64,000 nt of DNA from Aporhodopirellula rubra (lineage in GTDB: Bacteria > Planctomycetota > Planctomycetia > Pirellulales > Pirellulaceae). Within the stretch, counting starts at the first letter, position 1, and every line of letters begins with the position of its first letter. Under the pieces are notes generated by a model that worked only from the letters and a program-made list of their open reading frames with translations, was not told the DNA's origin and made no database searches. The DNA is taken from the NCBI RefSeq assembly GCF_014192335.1, contig NZ_JACHXU010000001.1, forward strand, positions 411,556 through 475,555. The letters run 5' to 3'. Of this stretch, positions 55,683 through 64,000 are shown piece after piece. The translations under genes and the position numbers were made by a program.

Positions 55683-57422
55683 TTACCAGAAATAATAATA
55701 CAGGCCCATTGTCGCCAAGATGATCAAACCGCCTGCGATTTGAGCACCCTTGGACGATTCGAGGTTCATCTTTTCGTTCACCGGCATCGTTACCGGTGTC
55801 TTCAACGGATTGACCAGTGTCACGACCAATCCGGTCAACAGCACGATAAAGAAGCACAGTGCCATGCGGTCCAGGAACGCGATTTGATCAGCGTACCACC
55901 AACCTTGCTCAACGATAATCGGTCCCAGCAACCATTTGAACGAAGCGTACGCGACAACGTTGACGATGATCCCGAGGGTACCGAAGTACTTCGGAGTGCG
56001 TGGCGAGAAGAAACCGAGCAAGAACACCGCGAGAATGCCGGGCGAGATGAAGCCCTGGAATTCTTGGATGTAGGTGAAGATGCTGGTGAAGTTGTCTAGC
56101 GACGGGGCAACCAAAGCCGACAACAGAACGAACAAGACAACGAAAACGCGACCGACCATCACCAATCGGTTTTGATCTTTCTCGTGCGTGACTTTCGCAT
56201 ACAAGTCCATCGTCGCGATCGTCGAAGCCGAGTTAAGCATCGACGCGAGCGAACTGATCACGGCACCCGAGAGTGCGGCCAGGATGAACCACGAAATCAT
56301 CGGGTAGGGTTTGATCAGGTTCCGGACGAGCACCGGGAACGCGCGGTCATAGTCATATTCATTCGTCGCGTTATTAAACAAGTCGTCGGCAAAGAGGTTG
56401 TAAGCGAGAATCCCCGGGATCACGACCAAGAACGGGATCAGTAATTTCATGAAGGCTGCAAAGACGATCCCCTTCTGGCCTTCGGCGAGCGACTTCGAAC
56501 CGAGTGTTCGTTGAACGATGTATTGGTTCAGACCCCAGTAGAAGAAGTTTGGAATCCAAAGGCCGACGATCAACGCGGTCCAAGGCAATTCCGGGTCTTC
56601 TTTCGGGCGAACCATGTGCGTTTTACCGCCACTGCCGTTGGGGCCGTTGACCGCGACGGCTTCGTTGTCGACGCCGTCATTGAGCAAGATAAACCGTCGC
56701 CATAATCCGGCTTCCTCCAAATCGGCGACCGTGGCGTCGGAGTTGGCGACTTTCGTGTCGATCAATTCTTCCGCGGGTCGGTCTGACAGTTGGATGAACG
56801 CCATCGTCATGACGATGATTCCGCCAACAATCAACGCCGAACCCCAGACCAGGTCGGTCCAGGCACACGCTTTCAATCCACCGACAAACACGTAGGCGGC
56901 GGCGAAGAGAGCAATCAGCCAACACATCGCGGTCAAATTATTCAGGACCGGGACGGTGTTGTAGTATTCCGAGATGAATTTTGCCCCCGAGAAAATCACC
57001 GAGGAGGTGGCGACGAACACCAACGTTACCACGGCGGGAATCGCCATCACCAGACGGGCGATTGGGCCGAATCGGTATTCCAGGAATTCAGGAATCGTGA
57101 ACAGACCGGCTTTGAGAAAACGCGGCAGGAACAGGAACCCGACGACGACCAAGGTTACCGCAGCCATCCATTCGTATGACGCGATCGCCATCCCCAGCCA
57201 GTTGGCCGCCGAGCCCGACATCCCCACGAATTGCTCCGTCGAGATGTTCGCGGCGATCAAGGAGAAACCGACCAGCCACCACGTCAGCCCGCGACCGGCC
57301 AGGAAGTAATCCGACGCGTCGTCCGTTGGGTCCCCGTCATCCGGTTCACTCGCCATCCAGATCCCTAGCGCGATCACGCCGAGAACTGATCCGAGAAACA
57401 AAACTACTTCGAGAATATTCAT
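55683..57422 (-). CDS. sodium/solute symporter (SSS family, sugar-type)
   Basis: A 579-aa integral membrane protein with about 14 helices. N-terminal segments DYFLAGRGLTWWLVGFSLIAANISTEQFVGMSG and YRFGPIARLVM are typical of SGLT-like sodium/sugar symporters. QYIVQRTLGSKSLAEGQKGIVFAAFMKLL and FISPGILAVFLLGFF also fit. A hydrophilic loop around residues 200-270 is larger than usual. It lies 98 bp downstream of galM on the same strand, which supports a sugar substrate. Followed by asnS after 21 bp. Confidence 0.9.
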   Translation of the reverse strand: MNILEVVLFLGSVLGVIALGIWMASEPDDGDPTDDASDYFLAGRGLTWWLVGFSLIAANISTEQFVGMSGSAANWLGMAIASYEWMAAVTLVVVGFLFLPRFLKAGLFTIPEFLEYRFGPIARLVMAIPAVVTLVFVATSSVIFSGAKFISEYYNTVPVLNNLTAMCWLIALFAAAYVFVGGLKACAWTDLVWGSALIVGGIIVMTMAFIQLSDRPAEELIDTKVANSDATVADLEEAGLWRRFILLNDGVDNEAVAVNGPNGSGGKTHMVRPKEDPELPWTALIVGLWIPNFFYWGLNQYIVQRTLGSKSLAEGQKGIVFAAFMKLLIPFLVVIPGILAYNLFADDLFNNATNEYDYDRAFPVLVRNLIKPYPMISWFILAALSGAVISSLASMLNSASTIATMDLYAKVTHEKDQNRLVMVGRVFVVLFVLLSALVAPSLDNFTSIFTYIQEFQGFISPGILAVFLLGFFSPRTPKYFGTLGIIVNVVAYASFKWLLGPIIVEQGWWYADQIAFLDRMALCFFIVLLTGLVVTLVNPLKTPVTMPVNEKMNLESSKGAQIAGGLIILATMGLYYYFW

Positions 57423-57520
57423 GGGCCGGCAGAAGAATAGTGGGGAGAAAGGTGTCGAAGCTCGGGCGTTGCGATGCTCGTTGGGCGATGTTTTACGATA
57501 TTTAGCAAACCCGTGTGAGG

Positions 57521-58570
57521 CTATGCCGTGAATCGATGGACAGTTTTCTCATGAAAACTCATACCCGGGCGTAGCAACGTCGAGGGAAAGTGAGGGTGGT
57601 TGGGGGCATCGGGGGGAAATTGCGTCTCTAGGCAGAAAGCATCATGGCGGACGTAACCGCCACTGCTTTCGTTACCGAGGAGATGGTTTGCCGTATAGAG
57701 TTGCATCGAGGGCATCGTGGTTTCGACCTCGAGCACGCGTCCGGACGCCGGATCGGTCACGCGAGCGGCGGGTCTCAGTGTGCCCGCCTCGCCGGCCACG
57801 AGGTAGCAATGGTCGTAGCCCTTGGTTGCCGATAACGAGTCGATGCGTTTGGCAAACGAGGTCTGCTCACGAAAGTCAAACGGTGTGTTCTCAACACTCA
57901 GTATCTCGCCCGTAGGGATCAAGTCTTCGTCCACGTCGAGCAGTTCGCTCGCGTGAATGATGGCTTCGTGTTCTAGCGTCGATCCCGAATCCACGCCGCC
58001 CAAATTCCAGTAACTGTGATTGGTCAGGTTAAGGTGGGTCGGCTTCGTCGTTGTCGCGTGGTACTCGATCGTTAATTCGTTGGCGTCGTTCCACGCGTAC
58101 TCCGTCGTGACGGTAACCTCGCCCGGGAAACCTTCGTCGCCATCGGGGCTGACTAACGTAAAACGCACTCGGTCTGCGTTTACACCCCGGGCAGCGTCGG
58201 CGGGGATCAGTTCGGTGGTCCAGTGGTGATGTGAGTAGTTCACCGCACCGCCATGTAAACAGTGTTTTCCTTTGTTGACGGTCACCTGATGGTCGACGCC
58301 GTCGATGCTGAATTTGCCGAATTTGATTCGATTGCAGAACCGGCCGATCGTGCTGCCAAAACCCGGGTGAGGAGCCAGGTAGCGGTCAATGGAATCGAAA
58401 ACGAGGTTCACGTTCGCACGCTGTCCCGATCGATCCGGTACCACAACCTCGAGTAATGAGGCCCCCCAATTCATCACGCTGACGTGATTGCCTGAACCGT
58501 TGGTGAGCGTGATCTTCGTGATCGGAGCTCCTTCCGCGGTTTCTCCAAAGGGGACGGTGATAATACTCAT
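57521..58570 (-). CDS. galM: aldose 1-epimerase
   Basis: A 349-aa mutarotase interconverting alpha and beta anomers of aldoses. Family segments: NWGASLLEVVVPDRSG, HPGFGSTIGRFCNRI, HCLHGGAVNYSHHHW, HLNLTNHSYWNLGG (with the catalytic-type His) and CLETQFPPDAPNHPHFPSTLLRPG (the Glu end). Its length is typical. No signal peptide, so cytoplasmic. It opens a minus-strand run with the symporter, suggesting sugar uptake followed by anomer conversion. Confidence 0.92.
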   Translation of the reverse strand: MSIITVPFGETAEGAPITKITLTNGSGNHVSVMNWGASLLEVVVPDRSGQRANVNLVFDSIDRYLAPHPGFGSTIGRFCNRIKFGKFSIDGVDHQVTVNKGKHCLHGGAVNYSHHHWTTELIPADAARGVNADRVRFTLVSPDGDEGFPGEVTVTTEYAWNDANELTIEYHATTTKPTHLNLTNHSYWNLGGVDSGSTLEHEAIIHASELLDVDEDLIPTGEILSVENTPFDFREQTSFAKRIDSLSATKGYDHCYLVAGEAGTLRPAARVTDPASGRVLEVETTMPSMQLYTANHLLGNESSGGYVRHDAFCLETQFPPDAPNHPHFPSTLLRPGMSFHEKTVHRFTA

Positions 58571-58880
58571 GCTGTTTCGCTAGGGAGGATACGATCGTGG
58601 ATCGATTAATTTGAAGTCACTTTCCTGCCCGCGGCGGCATTCGCCTCGAGGCATCCATTCTTGCGTTGCCGTTGCCGTTGCCGTGCGAGACGCAGGCCAT
58701 TGAGGGAGATGAGCGGCGGCATCGGTTCACACGCAGAGACGCGGTGGATTGCCGGAGCGACGTGGCGTCAGGCAGCGGATGCGAGTCGTTGTGATGGCAG
58801 ACTGAGGAGTTTACTCGCAAGTCGTGTCAATTCACCAGTCCCGCTCGACGCGGCCAGTGGACGCAGGCGAGACGGCGGGG
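58571..58880. other. intergenic region between galM and the kinase gene
   Basis: About 310 bases. Three exact tandem GTTGCC hexamers at 58665-58682 are the only repeat. No gene recognised; the galM promoter should lie in it. Confidence 0.5.
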
Positions 58881-61568
58881 CTACCAAAGTCGCATCAATG
58901 CGGCTTCGCGGACCTCAGCAAACGAGGGCAGATCGCGGGGCGGCGCGCCTTCGATCTGTTCGCACGCTTCTTGGTAGAAGACAAAGTACTCGACAAAGTC
59001 GAACCAAGGCGGAATTGTGGTTTCGGTCTCTTGGAGGGCCAGCGTCTCGGCAACTTCGGTGAGCGAATTGCGGGAATCGGCGAGTGCCTTTGCGGCATCG
59101 TCGGCAAGTCCCATGTGATCGTACGCCATCGCCAAAGGGGCATCGATGAGCCAGCGTGCAGGCCAGCCTTGGTCCGCGTGAGACTGTTGCAGATATTCGA
59201 TCGCCTTTTCGTATCGACCGGCACGAAGGTACGCCACGCCCGTGATGTACTGACGAACATTGGGAGGCAAATCGTGAGGGCTGGCACGATCCGGCGACGG
59301 TCGGGGCGGCGATGAACGAAGCGGTTGTTCCCATGGCCTCGGTGTTTCCCACGGCCTCGATATCGCGTCGCCTCTCGGTCGCTCCCCCGGTCTCGCGATC
59401 GGGGCGGTTTCGTTAACACCCCAGGGATCTGGGTTTCGTTGGTTTGGATTTTCTGGGCTGGTGTTTCCCTGGCTGGAACTTCCACGGTTTGGAGGGAGGT
59501 GATTCGGTGAACCGGATTGCGACGATTCACGCGTCTCCGGTCTGCGATCAACACGGGGGTGATTCGGCCGTGGGGGGGGCGGCGGTTGTTTCGAGTCAAA
59601 GAAAATCGACGGAGGTGCCCGGCGTTCATGCGGCGGCCCGTTGCCGCGTGGTGGTCTGTTGTCCCACTGCGGCTCACCTTCCCACTGCGGCCCGTTATCC
59701 CACAGTGCCCCATCGAGCCACGGTGACCTGCCGGGTGGTTGCCGCCCGTTTGACGATGGGGCAGCAGGCCGCGACGCGTCAGATTGGTCGACTTCCGCTT
59801 GCGTCCATCGGGCGAGTTCTTGGAACGACGCGTCGCTGATCCCGTCTTTGCAAGACAGGCAGTTGCGGACGAACTCCCAGTGGTCGATTGGTTGTTGGTT
59901 TGCGATGTGTTGGTCGAGTTGTCGACACAATTCGCGGGCCGCGTATTGGTGCCCGGTCAATTCGAACAAACATGCGGCGCCCCACCATTGAGGAGTATCG
60001 CTGGTTGATCCGAGTGAGATTGCGGTGACGAAGTCGTCGGCGGCTTCGTCCCAGAGGTTCAGTTGCGTGTAGAACTGCGCCCGACTGACCCACGGCAAGT
60101 CATAGTTGGGTTGTTGTTGAACCGCCTGATCGAAATCTTGTCGGGCGGCTTTCCATCGACCTGCGCCGGCATGCGTCTGCGCGCTCGCGACGAGTGAATT
60201 GGCGGTCGTGACGATCGCGGCGAATTGTTCAACATCCCGTTTGGCTTCGTTTGCCTCCCGCAGTGCGATCTCTTTCAAGTCGCGTTCGTGATAGGCGACT
60301 CTCATTTGCCAGATGCTCGCACCGGTTCCGATGATCATCGCCAACGCAACCAGAGAGACCGTTGCGATCACCACGCGGTGCCTGCGTGTGAACTTGCGCA
60401 GTTGGTACGTCCACGTCGGCGGACGTGCTTGGATCGGTTGTTCGGAAAGGTGGCGAGCGATATCACTCGCCATCTCTGCGGCAGATTCGTATCGTCGGTT
60501 GCGGTCTTTTTCGAGCGCCTTCATGACGATCCAATCGAGATCGCCGCGGAGTCGCGTGGTCAGCCGTTTCGGATCGAGTCGTCGCGCCATGGACACGGTC
60601 GTCATGCGGGCGTTCAGTGTCGTCAATCGCTGGCTCGGTCGCGGTGGATCTTCTTCACGGATGATGCGTCGCATCTCATCGAGTCCGGCCGAATCGAGAC
60701 GCTCCCGATCGAACGGCGTTTCGCCGACCAGCAATTCATACAGCATCACGCCGAGCGAGTAGATGTCGCTGCGGGTGTCGATATCCAACCCGCTCATCTC
60801 CGCCTGTTCGGGGCTCATGTAAAGCGGAGTGCCGATCATCGAAAAGAATCGCGTGTAAATCGTTTTGTCCGTCAACGATTGTCCGATCGCTTTGGAAACG
60901 CCGAAGTCGATGACTTTCACTACCGGGCGATCGTCGTGCAGCGTGACCATCACGTTCGACGGTTTGATGTCTCGATGAATGACGCCTTTTTGATGAGCGT
61001 GATGCACGGCTTTGCAAACACTGATAAAAAGGGTCAGGCGTTCGTGGATAGACAGTTTGTGAGCATCGGCGAATTCGGTGATCGGGATGCCACGGACGAG
61101 TTCCATGACGAAGTACGGACGTCCATCGTCCGTGACTCCCGCGTCGAACACCTTGGCGATGTTCGGGTGATCCATCATCGCGACGGCTTGCCGCTCGGCT
61201 TCGAATCTCGCCAACACCTCTTTGGTTCCGGTTCCCGGTTTGACGATTTTTAACGCGACTTTGCGGCGGACGGGGCTCTCTTGTTGGGCAACGTAGACGA
61301 GCCCAAAGCCGCCCTCGCCGATTTGTTCCATCAATCGATACGGCCCAATCATGGAACCGAGTGCTTGAGGGAGATTCGTCAACGGCACGTCGACGGGCGG
61401 TTTGTCCAACGCGTTCTCGGGCGCGTCGTGAGCCCGCAGTAACGCGTCGACGCTGGCGCGGAGTTTCGCGTCGTCCCCACACGCTCGATCGATAAACGCT
61501 TGGCGCTCCTGAGGATCGTCAAACTCGATCGCTTCAACAAAAATAGTACGTTCGCTGAGATGGGGCAT
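58881..61568 (-). CDS. transmembrane Ser/Thr protein kinase with TPR-like and Pro-rich C-terminus
   Basis: An 895-aa Hanks-type kinase. Kinase domain about residues 77-390: glycine loop IGEGGFGLVY, K107 (VALK), HRD with D200, DFG with D221, and GTPLYMSPEQAEMSG. A membrane helix (VVIATVSLVALAMIIGTGASI) follows near residue 415. The periplasmic part has TPR-like helices around 425-600 and again 775-880, separated by a Pro/Arg/Asn-rich low-complexity region containing WDN/QWE/QWDN repeats. Start 61568 follows the sigma factor stop by 16 bp, so the two are an operon and the kinase probably controls or is controlled by that sigma factor. Confidence 0.92.
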   Translation of the reverse strand: MPHLSERTIFVEAIEFDDPQERQAFIDRACGDDAKLRASVDALLRAHDAPENALDKPPVDVPLTNLPQALGSMIGPYRLMEQIGEGGFGLVYVAQQESPVRRKVALKIVKPGTGTKEVLARFEAERQAVAMMDHPNIAKVFDAGVTDDGRPYFVMELVRGIPITEFADAHKLSIHERLTLFISVCKAVHHAHQKGVIHRDIKPSNVMVTLHDDRPVVKVIDFGVSKAIGQSLTDKTIYTRFFSMIGTPLYMSPEQAEMSGLDIDTRSDIYSLGVMLYELLVGETPFDRERLDSAGLDEMRRIIREEDPPRPSQRLTTLNARMTTVSMARRLDPKRLTTRLRGDLDWIVMKALEKDRNRRYESAAEMASDIARHLSEQPIQARPPTWTYQLRKFTRRHRVVIATVSLVALAMIIGTGASIWQMRVAYHERDLKEIALREANEAKRDVEQFAAIVTTANSLVASAQTHAGAGRWKAARQDFDQAVQQQPNYDLPWVSRAQFYTQLNLWDEAADDFVTAISLGSTSDTPQWWGAACLFELTGHQYAARELCRQLDQHIANQQPIDHWEFVRNCLSCKDGISDASFQELARWTQAEVDQSDASRPAAPSSNGRQPPGRSPWLDGALWDNGPQWEGEPQWDNRPPRGNGPPHERRAPPSIFFDSKQPPPPPRPNHPRVDRRPETRESSQSGSPNHLPPNRGSSSQGNTSPENPNQRNPDPWGVNETAPIARPGERPRGDAISRPWETPRPWEQPLRSSPPRPSPDRASPHDLPPNVRQYITGVAYLRAGRYEKAIEYLQQSHADQGWPARWLIDAPLAMAYDHMGLADDAAKALADSRNSLTEVAETLALQETETTIPPWFDFVEYFVFYQEACEQIEGAPPRDLPSFAEVREAALMRLW

Positions 61569-61584
61569 GTTCTCACGCGGCGAA

Positions 61585-62157
61585 TCAGGCCGGCCCGTCT
61601 CCTTCCATTTCGCGACGTAGCCATGCCCGAGCGTATGTCCAATTGCGTTTGACTGTCCGCGGCGAAATGCCGAGCAATTCCGCGGTTTGGTCGATGGTCA
61701 GCCCGGTGAAGTAACGCAGTTCGACGAGCCGCGCGAGATCATGATCCGCAGCGTCGAGTTTCTGCAGTGCGTCATCGAGGGCGAGCAGCGTTTCGGAATC
61801 TTCCGGATGTGCGACCACATCGTTGGACGATAAATCGATTCGCTGACGGTCGCCACCACGCTTTTCCGTTTTCCGTCGCCGCGCGGCTTCGATCAGAATC
61901 CGCCGCATCGATTCCGCCGCCGCGGCAAAGAAATGACCTCGGCTGTCCCAGCTCGGTAAGTCTTCGCTGCCGACGAGACGCAAGAACGCTTCGTGCACCA
62001 AAGCCGTCGGTTGGATCGTGTGCCCGGCAGGCTCTCGCGTCATCTTCTGCGATGCCAAACGGCGAAGTTCGTCATAGACCAGCGGCAACAACTGGCCCGC
62101 CGCTTGACGGTCACCATTGTCGATCGCACTGAGTATCTGGGTCACTTCGCTATTCAT
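61585..62157 (-). CDS. ECF-like sigma factor of the planctomycete kinase-associated type
   Basis: 190 aa from ATG 62157 (MNSEVTQILSAIDNGD), preferred to an earlier in-frame start at 62232. Region 2 is YDELRRLASQKMTREPAGHTIQPTALVHEAFLRLV and region 4 is LVELRYFTGLTIDQTAELLGISPRTVKRNW, a helix-turn-helix, as in the ECF-like sigma group common in planctomycetes. It would direct RNA polymerase to its own promoters. The gene sits directly before the kinase gene. An IS3 element ends about 98 bp upstream of its start codon, which probably has changed its promoter. Confidence 0.9.
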   Translation of the reverse strand: MNSEVTQILSAIDNGDRQAAGQLLPLVYDELRRLASQKMTREPAGHTIQPTALVHEAFLRLVGSEDLPSWDSRGHFFAAAAESMRRILIEAARRRKTEKRGGDRQRIDLSSNDVVAHPEDSETLLALDDALQKLDAADHDLARLVELRYFTGLTIDQTAELLGISPRTVKRNWTYARAWLRREMEGDGPA

Positions 62158-62278
62158 TGACGTCCATTGTAACCCGTTTCTCATCACACCCAAGCAACCC
62201 AACCGTATTCGCCCGCTGTAGAAAGCACACACGTTCTCCTAGGTGACCCTGCGTTGCCCCAATTTCCTGTACCAGGCG

Positions 62279-63169
62279 TTATGAAAGATTCGGTTGGGTA
62301 ACGGGTGACGGTTCAAGTGAGTCGCTGTGCTGATTCCGCGGAGTGAGCGCAGCGAACGGAGCGGAATCAGCACAGCGACGCGCGAACTCCGATGGGGTCA
62401 GGTAGCCCAGCGAACTGTGTGGCCGATGGTCATTGAAGTCTTCACGCCACGCTCGTGCCTTGAGCCTCGCGTCGCTTTCGCTCAGTAAATCGGTTTGGTG
62501 CAAATACTCGTCACGGAGCTTGCTGTTGAAACTCTCGCACAGACCATTTTGCCACGGTGAACCAGGCTCGATGTACAGCACTTCGACGCCCAACTTGCTC
62601 AGCCAATCTTTGATCGCCAGCGAGATGAACTCGGGGCCGTTGTCGCAGCGAAGCCGCTTGGGAACCCCGTGCATCGAAAACAACTCCGCCAACGTGTCAA
62701 TCGCGTCTTCGCTCGTGATACTGCGACCTGACTTGATGCTCAGGCAAAGTCGTGTGTGCTCATCAACGATGTTCAAGAAACGAATCTTGCGTCCATCGAC
62801 GGTCGATGTTTGCACGAAGTCCCAAGTCCATACGTCGTGAATGAACTGAGCTGGGGCGACGTGGCAGGCGTTCTTCTTCTCACCGGTTGCTCGTTTTTTG
62901 TGGCGTTTTCTCGGCACTTTCAATCCTGCGGCCTTCCAGAGACGGTACATGCGTTTGTCGTTGATCACTTCGCCATCGCGACGAAGCAACACCGCGATCC
63001 GGCGATAGCCGTACCGAGGTCGCTGCCTGACCAATTCAAGAATTTCCTTCGTCAACCGCTGATCTTCGTCCTTAGGGAGCCCTTCATATCGCTGGCTTGA
63101 TCGCGGCTGATCGAGCACGTTGCACGCCCGACGCTCCGAGACAGAGAATTTCCGCTGAAGCGTCTGCAC
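62279..63169 (-). CDS. IS3-family transposase OrfB (integrase-type catalytic subunit)
   Basis: A 296-aa rve/DDE catalytic protein. The three acidic positions are in WTWDFVQT (D), RLRCDNGPEFISL (D) and PWQNGLCESFNSKLRDEYL (E), with the Gly-Ser-Pro spacing of IS3 enzymes. The open frame extends upstream of the GTG 63169 and joins orfA in the -1 frame near 63199-63205 (slippery heptamer), so a fused OrfAB protein is likely. The C-terminus runs into the left inverted end. Confidence 0.9.
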   Translation of the reverse strand: MQTLQRKFSVSERRACNVLDQPRSSQRYEGLPKDEDQRLTKEILELVRQRPRYGYRRIAVLLRRDGEVINDKRMYRLWKAAGLKVPRKRHKKRATGEKKNACHVAPAQFIHDVWTWDFVQTSTVDGRKIRFLNIVDEHTRLCLSIKSGRSITSEDAIDTLAELFSMHGVPKRLRCDNGPEFISLAIKDWLSKLGVEVLYIEPGSPWQNGLCESFNSKLRDEYLHQTDLLSESDARLKARAWREDFNDHRPHSSLGYLTPSEFARRCADSAPFAALTPRNQHSDSLEPSPVTQPNLS

Positions 63170-63195
63170 GGCGTCACGTCGCGACTGAGGGCTAG

Positions 63196-63474
63196 TCAGT
63201 TTCCCTTGGTGATCTCCTTGAGCATCTGGATGTCGAGGGCTTGATCGCCAATGATTTTCTTGAGTCGATTGTTCTCGTCCTCGAGCGTCTTAAGCCGCTT
63301 GGCCTCCTCGCTCTTCATGCCGCCGTACTGGGTCCGCCAGCGGCTCAAGGTTGCTTCGCTGACCTCAAGGGACTGCAGCACTTCGCCGACTGTCTTGCCG
63401 GCCGCAAGCATCGCATCGGCATCTCGCAACTTCTTGACGATCTGCTCGGGGGAATGTCGTTTTCGCTTCTTCAT
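63196..63474 (-). CDS. IS3-family transposase OrfA (HTH)
   Basis: A 92-aa DNA-binding protein from ATG 63474, which has AGGA 6 bp upstream and gives the usual KKRKRHSPEQIVKKLRDADAM start; an earlier in-frame start at 63513 lies within the inverted repeat. The HTH is SLEVSEATLSRWRTQYGG, followed by a leucine-zipper-like helix (LKTLEDENNRLKKIIGD) that ends in MLKEITKGN. It overlaps orfB through the slippery site GGGAAAC directly before its stop codon. Confidence 0.88.
   Translation of the reverse strand: MKKRKRHSPEQIVKKLRDADAMLAAGKTVGEVLQSLEVSEATLSRWRTQYGGMKSEEAKRLKTLEDENNRLKKIIGDQALDIQMLKEITKGN
63199..63205 (-). promoter_or_regulatory. candidate -1 ribosomal frameshift site
   Basis: On the minus strand the sequence is GGGAAAC followed immediately by the orfA stop TGA. 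It matches X-XXY-YYZ in the orfA reading frame, and a -1 slip carries ribosomes from orfA into the open orfB frame (KGKLTSPQSRRDAV), the classic way IS3 elements make OrfAB. Confidence 0.6.
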
Positions 63475-63540
63475 CGAAAGTCCTTTCGCCAATCTTGGCT
63501 GATGAACTTTCATAACTCATGGATCAGGATTTGGGGAGCA

Positions 63541-64000
63541 TTCCAACCCATGCGAAATCCCACACCAAAAAGGGACACGTTTTCAAGGATTTTCGCCCAA
63601 GAAAGTTGTCCCGAAACAACGAAAACCAACCCAACCAATGACCACACGACCCAAGAACGAAGACCATCTTTCAAGGAGTCCGCACCTCTCGTGGTCAAAC
63701 AATCACCCACAATCAACACCCGCCACCGGAACCACGAAACACACGAACGAAACGAAAGTAAGACCGGAGCCCATCTTTCGTGTAGTTCGAAACTTTCGTG
63801 GTCAAAACAAGCCACAACCAACGCCTGTCATTCCAACCACGAAATACACGAACGAAACGAAAACAAGAACGGAGCCCATCTTTCGTGTGGTTCGTAACTT
63901 TTGTGGTCAAAACAAGCCACAACCAACGCCTGTCATTCCAACCACGAAATACACGAACGAAACGAAAACAAGAACGGAGCCCATCTTTCGTGTGGTTCGT
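63541..64000. repeat. 105-bp tandem repeats, with a degenerate upstream unit
   Basis: Units starting ACCACGAA occur at 63731, 63836 and 63941 with an exact 105-bp period; the third runs off the window. A diverged unit precedes them around 63637. Each unit has internal inverted symmetry, ACCACGAAA near one end and TTTCGTGGT near the other. They are 190 bp after the IS right end. Open frames across them are by-products of the repeats; no gene is supported. This resembles the dispersed intergenic repeats of planctomycetes, although the family cannot be named. Confidence 0.85.

Larger units (their letters stand above)
62255..63540 (-). mobile_element. IS3-family insertion sequence with imperfect 33-34 bp inverted ends
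   Basis: About 1286 bp. Left end starts TGCCCC and includes GTTATGAAAG (62278-62287); the right end, read inward on the minus strand, starts TGCTCCCC and includes the same GTTATGAAAG (63507-63516). Outer bases are TG as usual for the family. The repeats share most positions over 33 bp but are imperfect. No obvious 3-4 bp target duplication was found, so insertion may be old or the ends changed. It contains orfA and orfB reading toward the sigma factor gene. Confidence 0.8.

Noticed and set aside
63510..63922. Open frames over the 105-bp repeats, for instance HETHERNE-like peptides
   Set aside because: They reflect the repeat's reading frame and recur with each unit; such predictions are common artefacts.
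63637..64000. A CRISPR array
   Set aside because: The repeating unit is 105 bp with no unique spacers, and no cas gene is near.

Overview
The window looks like chromosomal DNA of a planctomycete, most likely a Rhodopirellula/Pirellulaceae-type marine bacterium. Evidence from the sequence: a compact planctomycete-type ECF sigma factor immediately upstream of a Ser/Thr kinase with a TPR tail, a DUF1080 (3-keto-disaccharide hydrolase) secreted protein, a secreted caspase-like protein with an EF-hand, a large multiheme cytochrome c, a class II (B12-dependent) ribonucleotide reductase, few clear Shine-Dalgarno sites, and many GTG/TTG starts. No rRNA or tRNA gene and no CRISPR array was recognised.

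Layout. 1-8.5 kb: end of a YbjN-like secreted protein, an SDR oxidoreductase, pyruvate kinase, a 12-CxxCH cytochrome, IlvD and a DUF1080 protein. 8.8-16.8 kb: accessory genes, mostly secreted or membrane proteins (caspase-like, membrane-LRR, NHL-repeat plus a coupled membrane protein, glycerophosphodiesterase, DinB-like). 16.8-26.8 kb: a five-gene same-strand cluster with two circularly permuted ATP-grasp proteins, two alpha-E modules (one fused), and two transglutaminase-fold proteins, one carrying the large DUF2126 region. This looks like a predicted but poorly characterised peptide-ligation/modification system, and it is the most interesting locus here. 27-32 kb: MazG-like pyrophosphohydrolase, an S49/SppA-like lipoprotein that seems to lack both catalytic residues, and NrdJ with a candidate NrdR-box pair upstream. 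32.2-33.5 kb is gene-poor.

33.5-45.5 kb: an RND efflux adaptor-pump pair with overlapping stop/start, a PIG-L deacetylase, LeuD and LeuC, a 66-aa unknown, GlmS and a DUF502 membrane protein. 45.7-49.4 kb: a polytopic membrane protein and a membrane-anchored MutS-like ATPase. 49.5-53.2 kb: a three-module secreted esterase-esterase-SMP30 protein divergent from an OxyR-type regulator. 53.2-58.6 kb: a minus-strand run galM, sugar/sodium symporter, asnS, gluQ. 58.9-62.2 kb: kinase and ECF sigma factor. 62.25-63.54 kb: a complete-looking IS3-family element directly upstream of the sigma factor, followed by 105-bp tandem repeats running off the window end.

Core metabolism (pyk, ilvD, leuCD, glmS, nrdJ, asnS, gluQ) is interleaved with envelope and extracellular genes. 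Functional links supported by the sequence are: the RND pair; leuD/leuC; sigma factor/kinase; galM/symporter; and the ATP-grasp/alpha-E/transglutaminase cluster. Product calls come from motif and domain reading, not from database searches.
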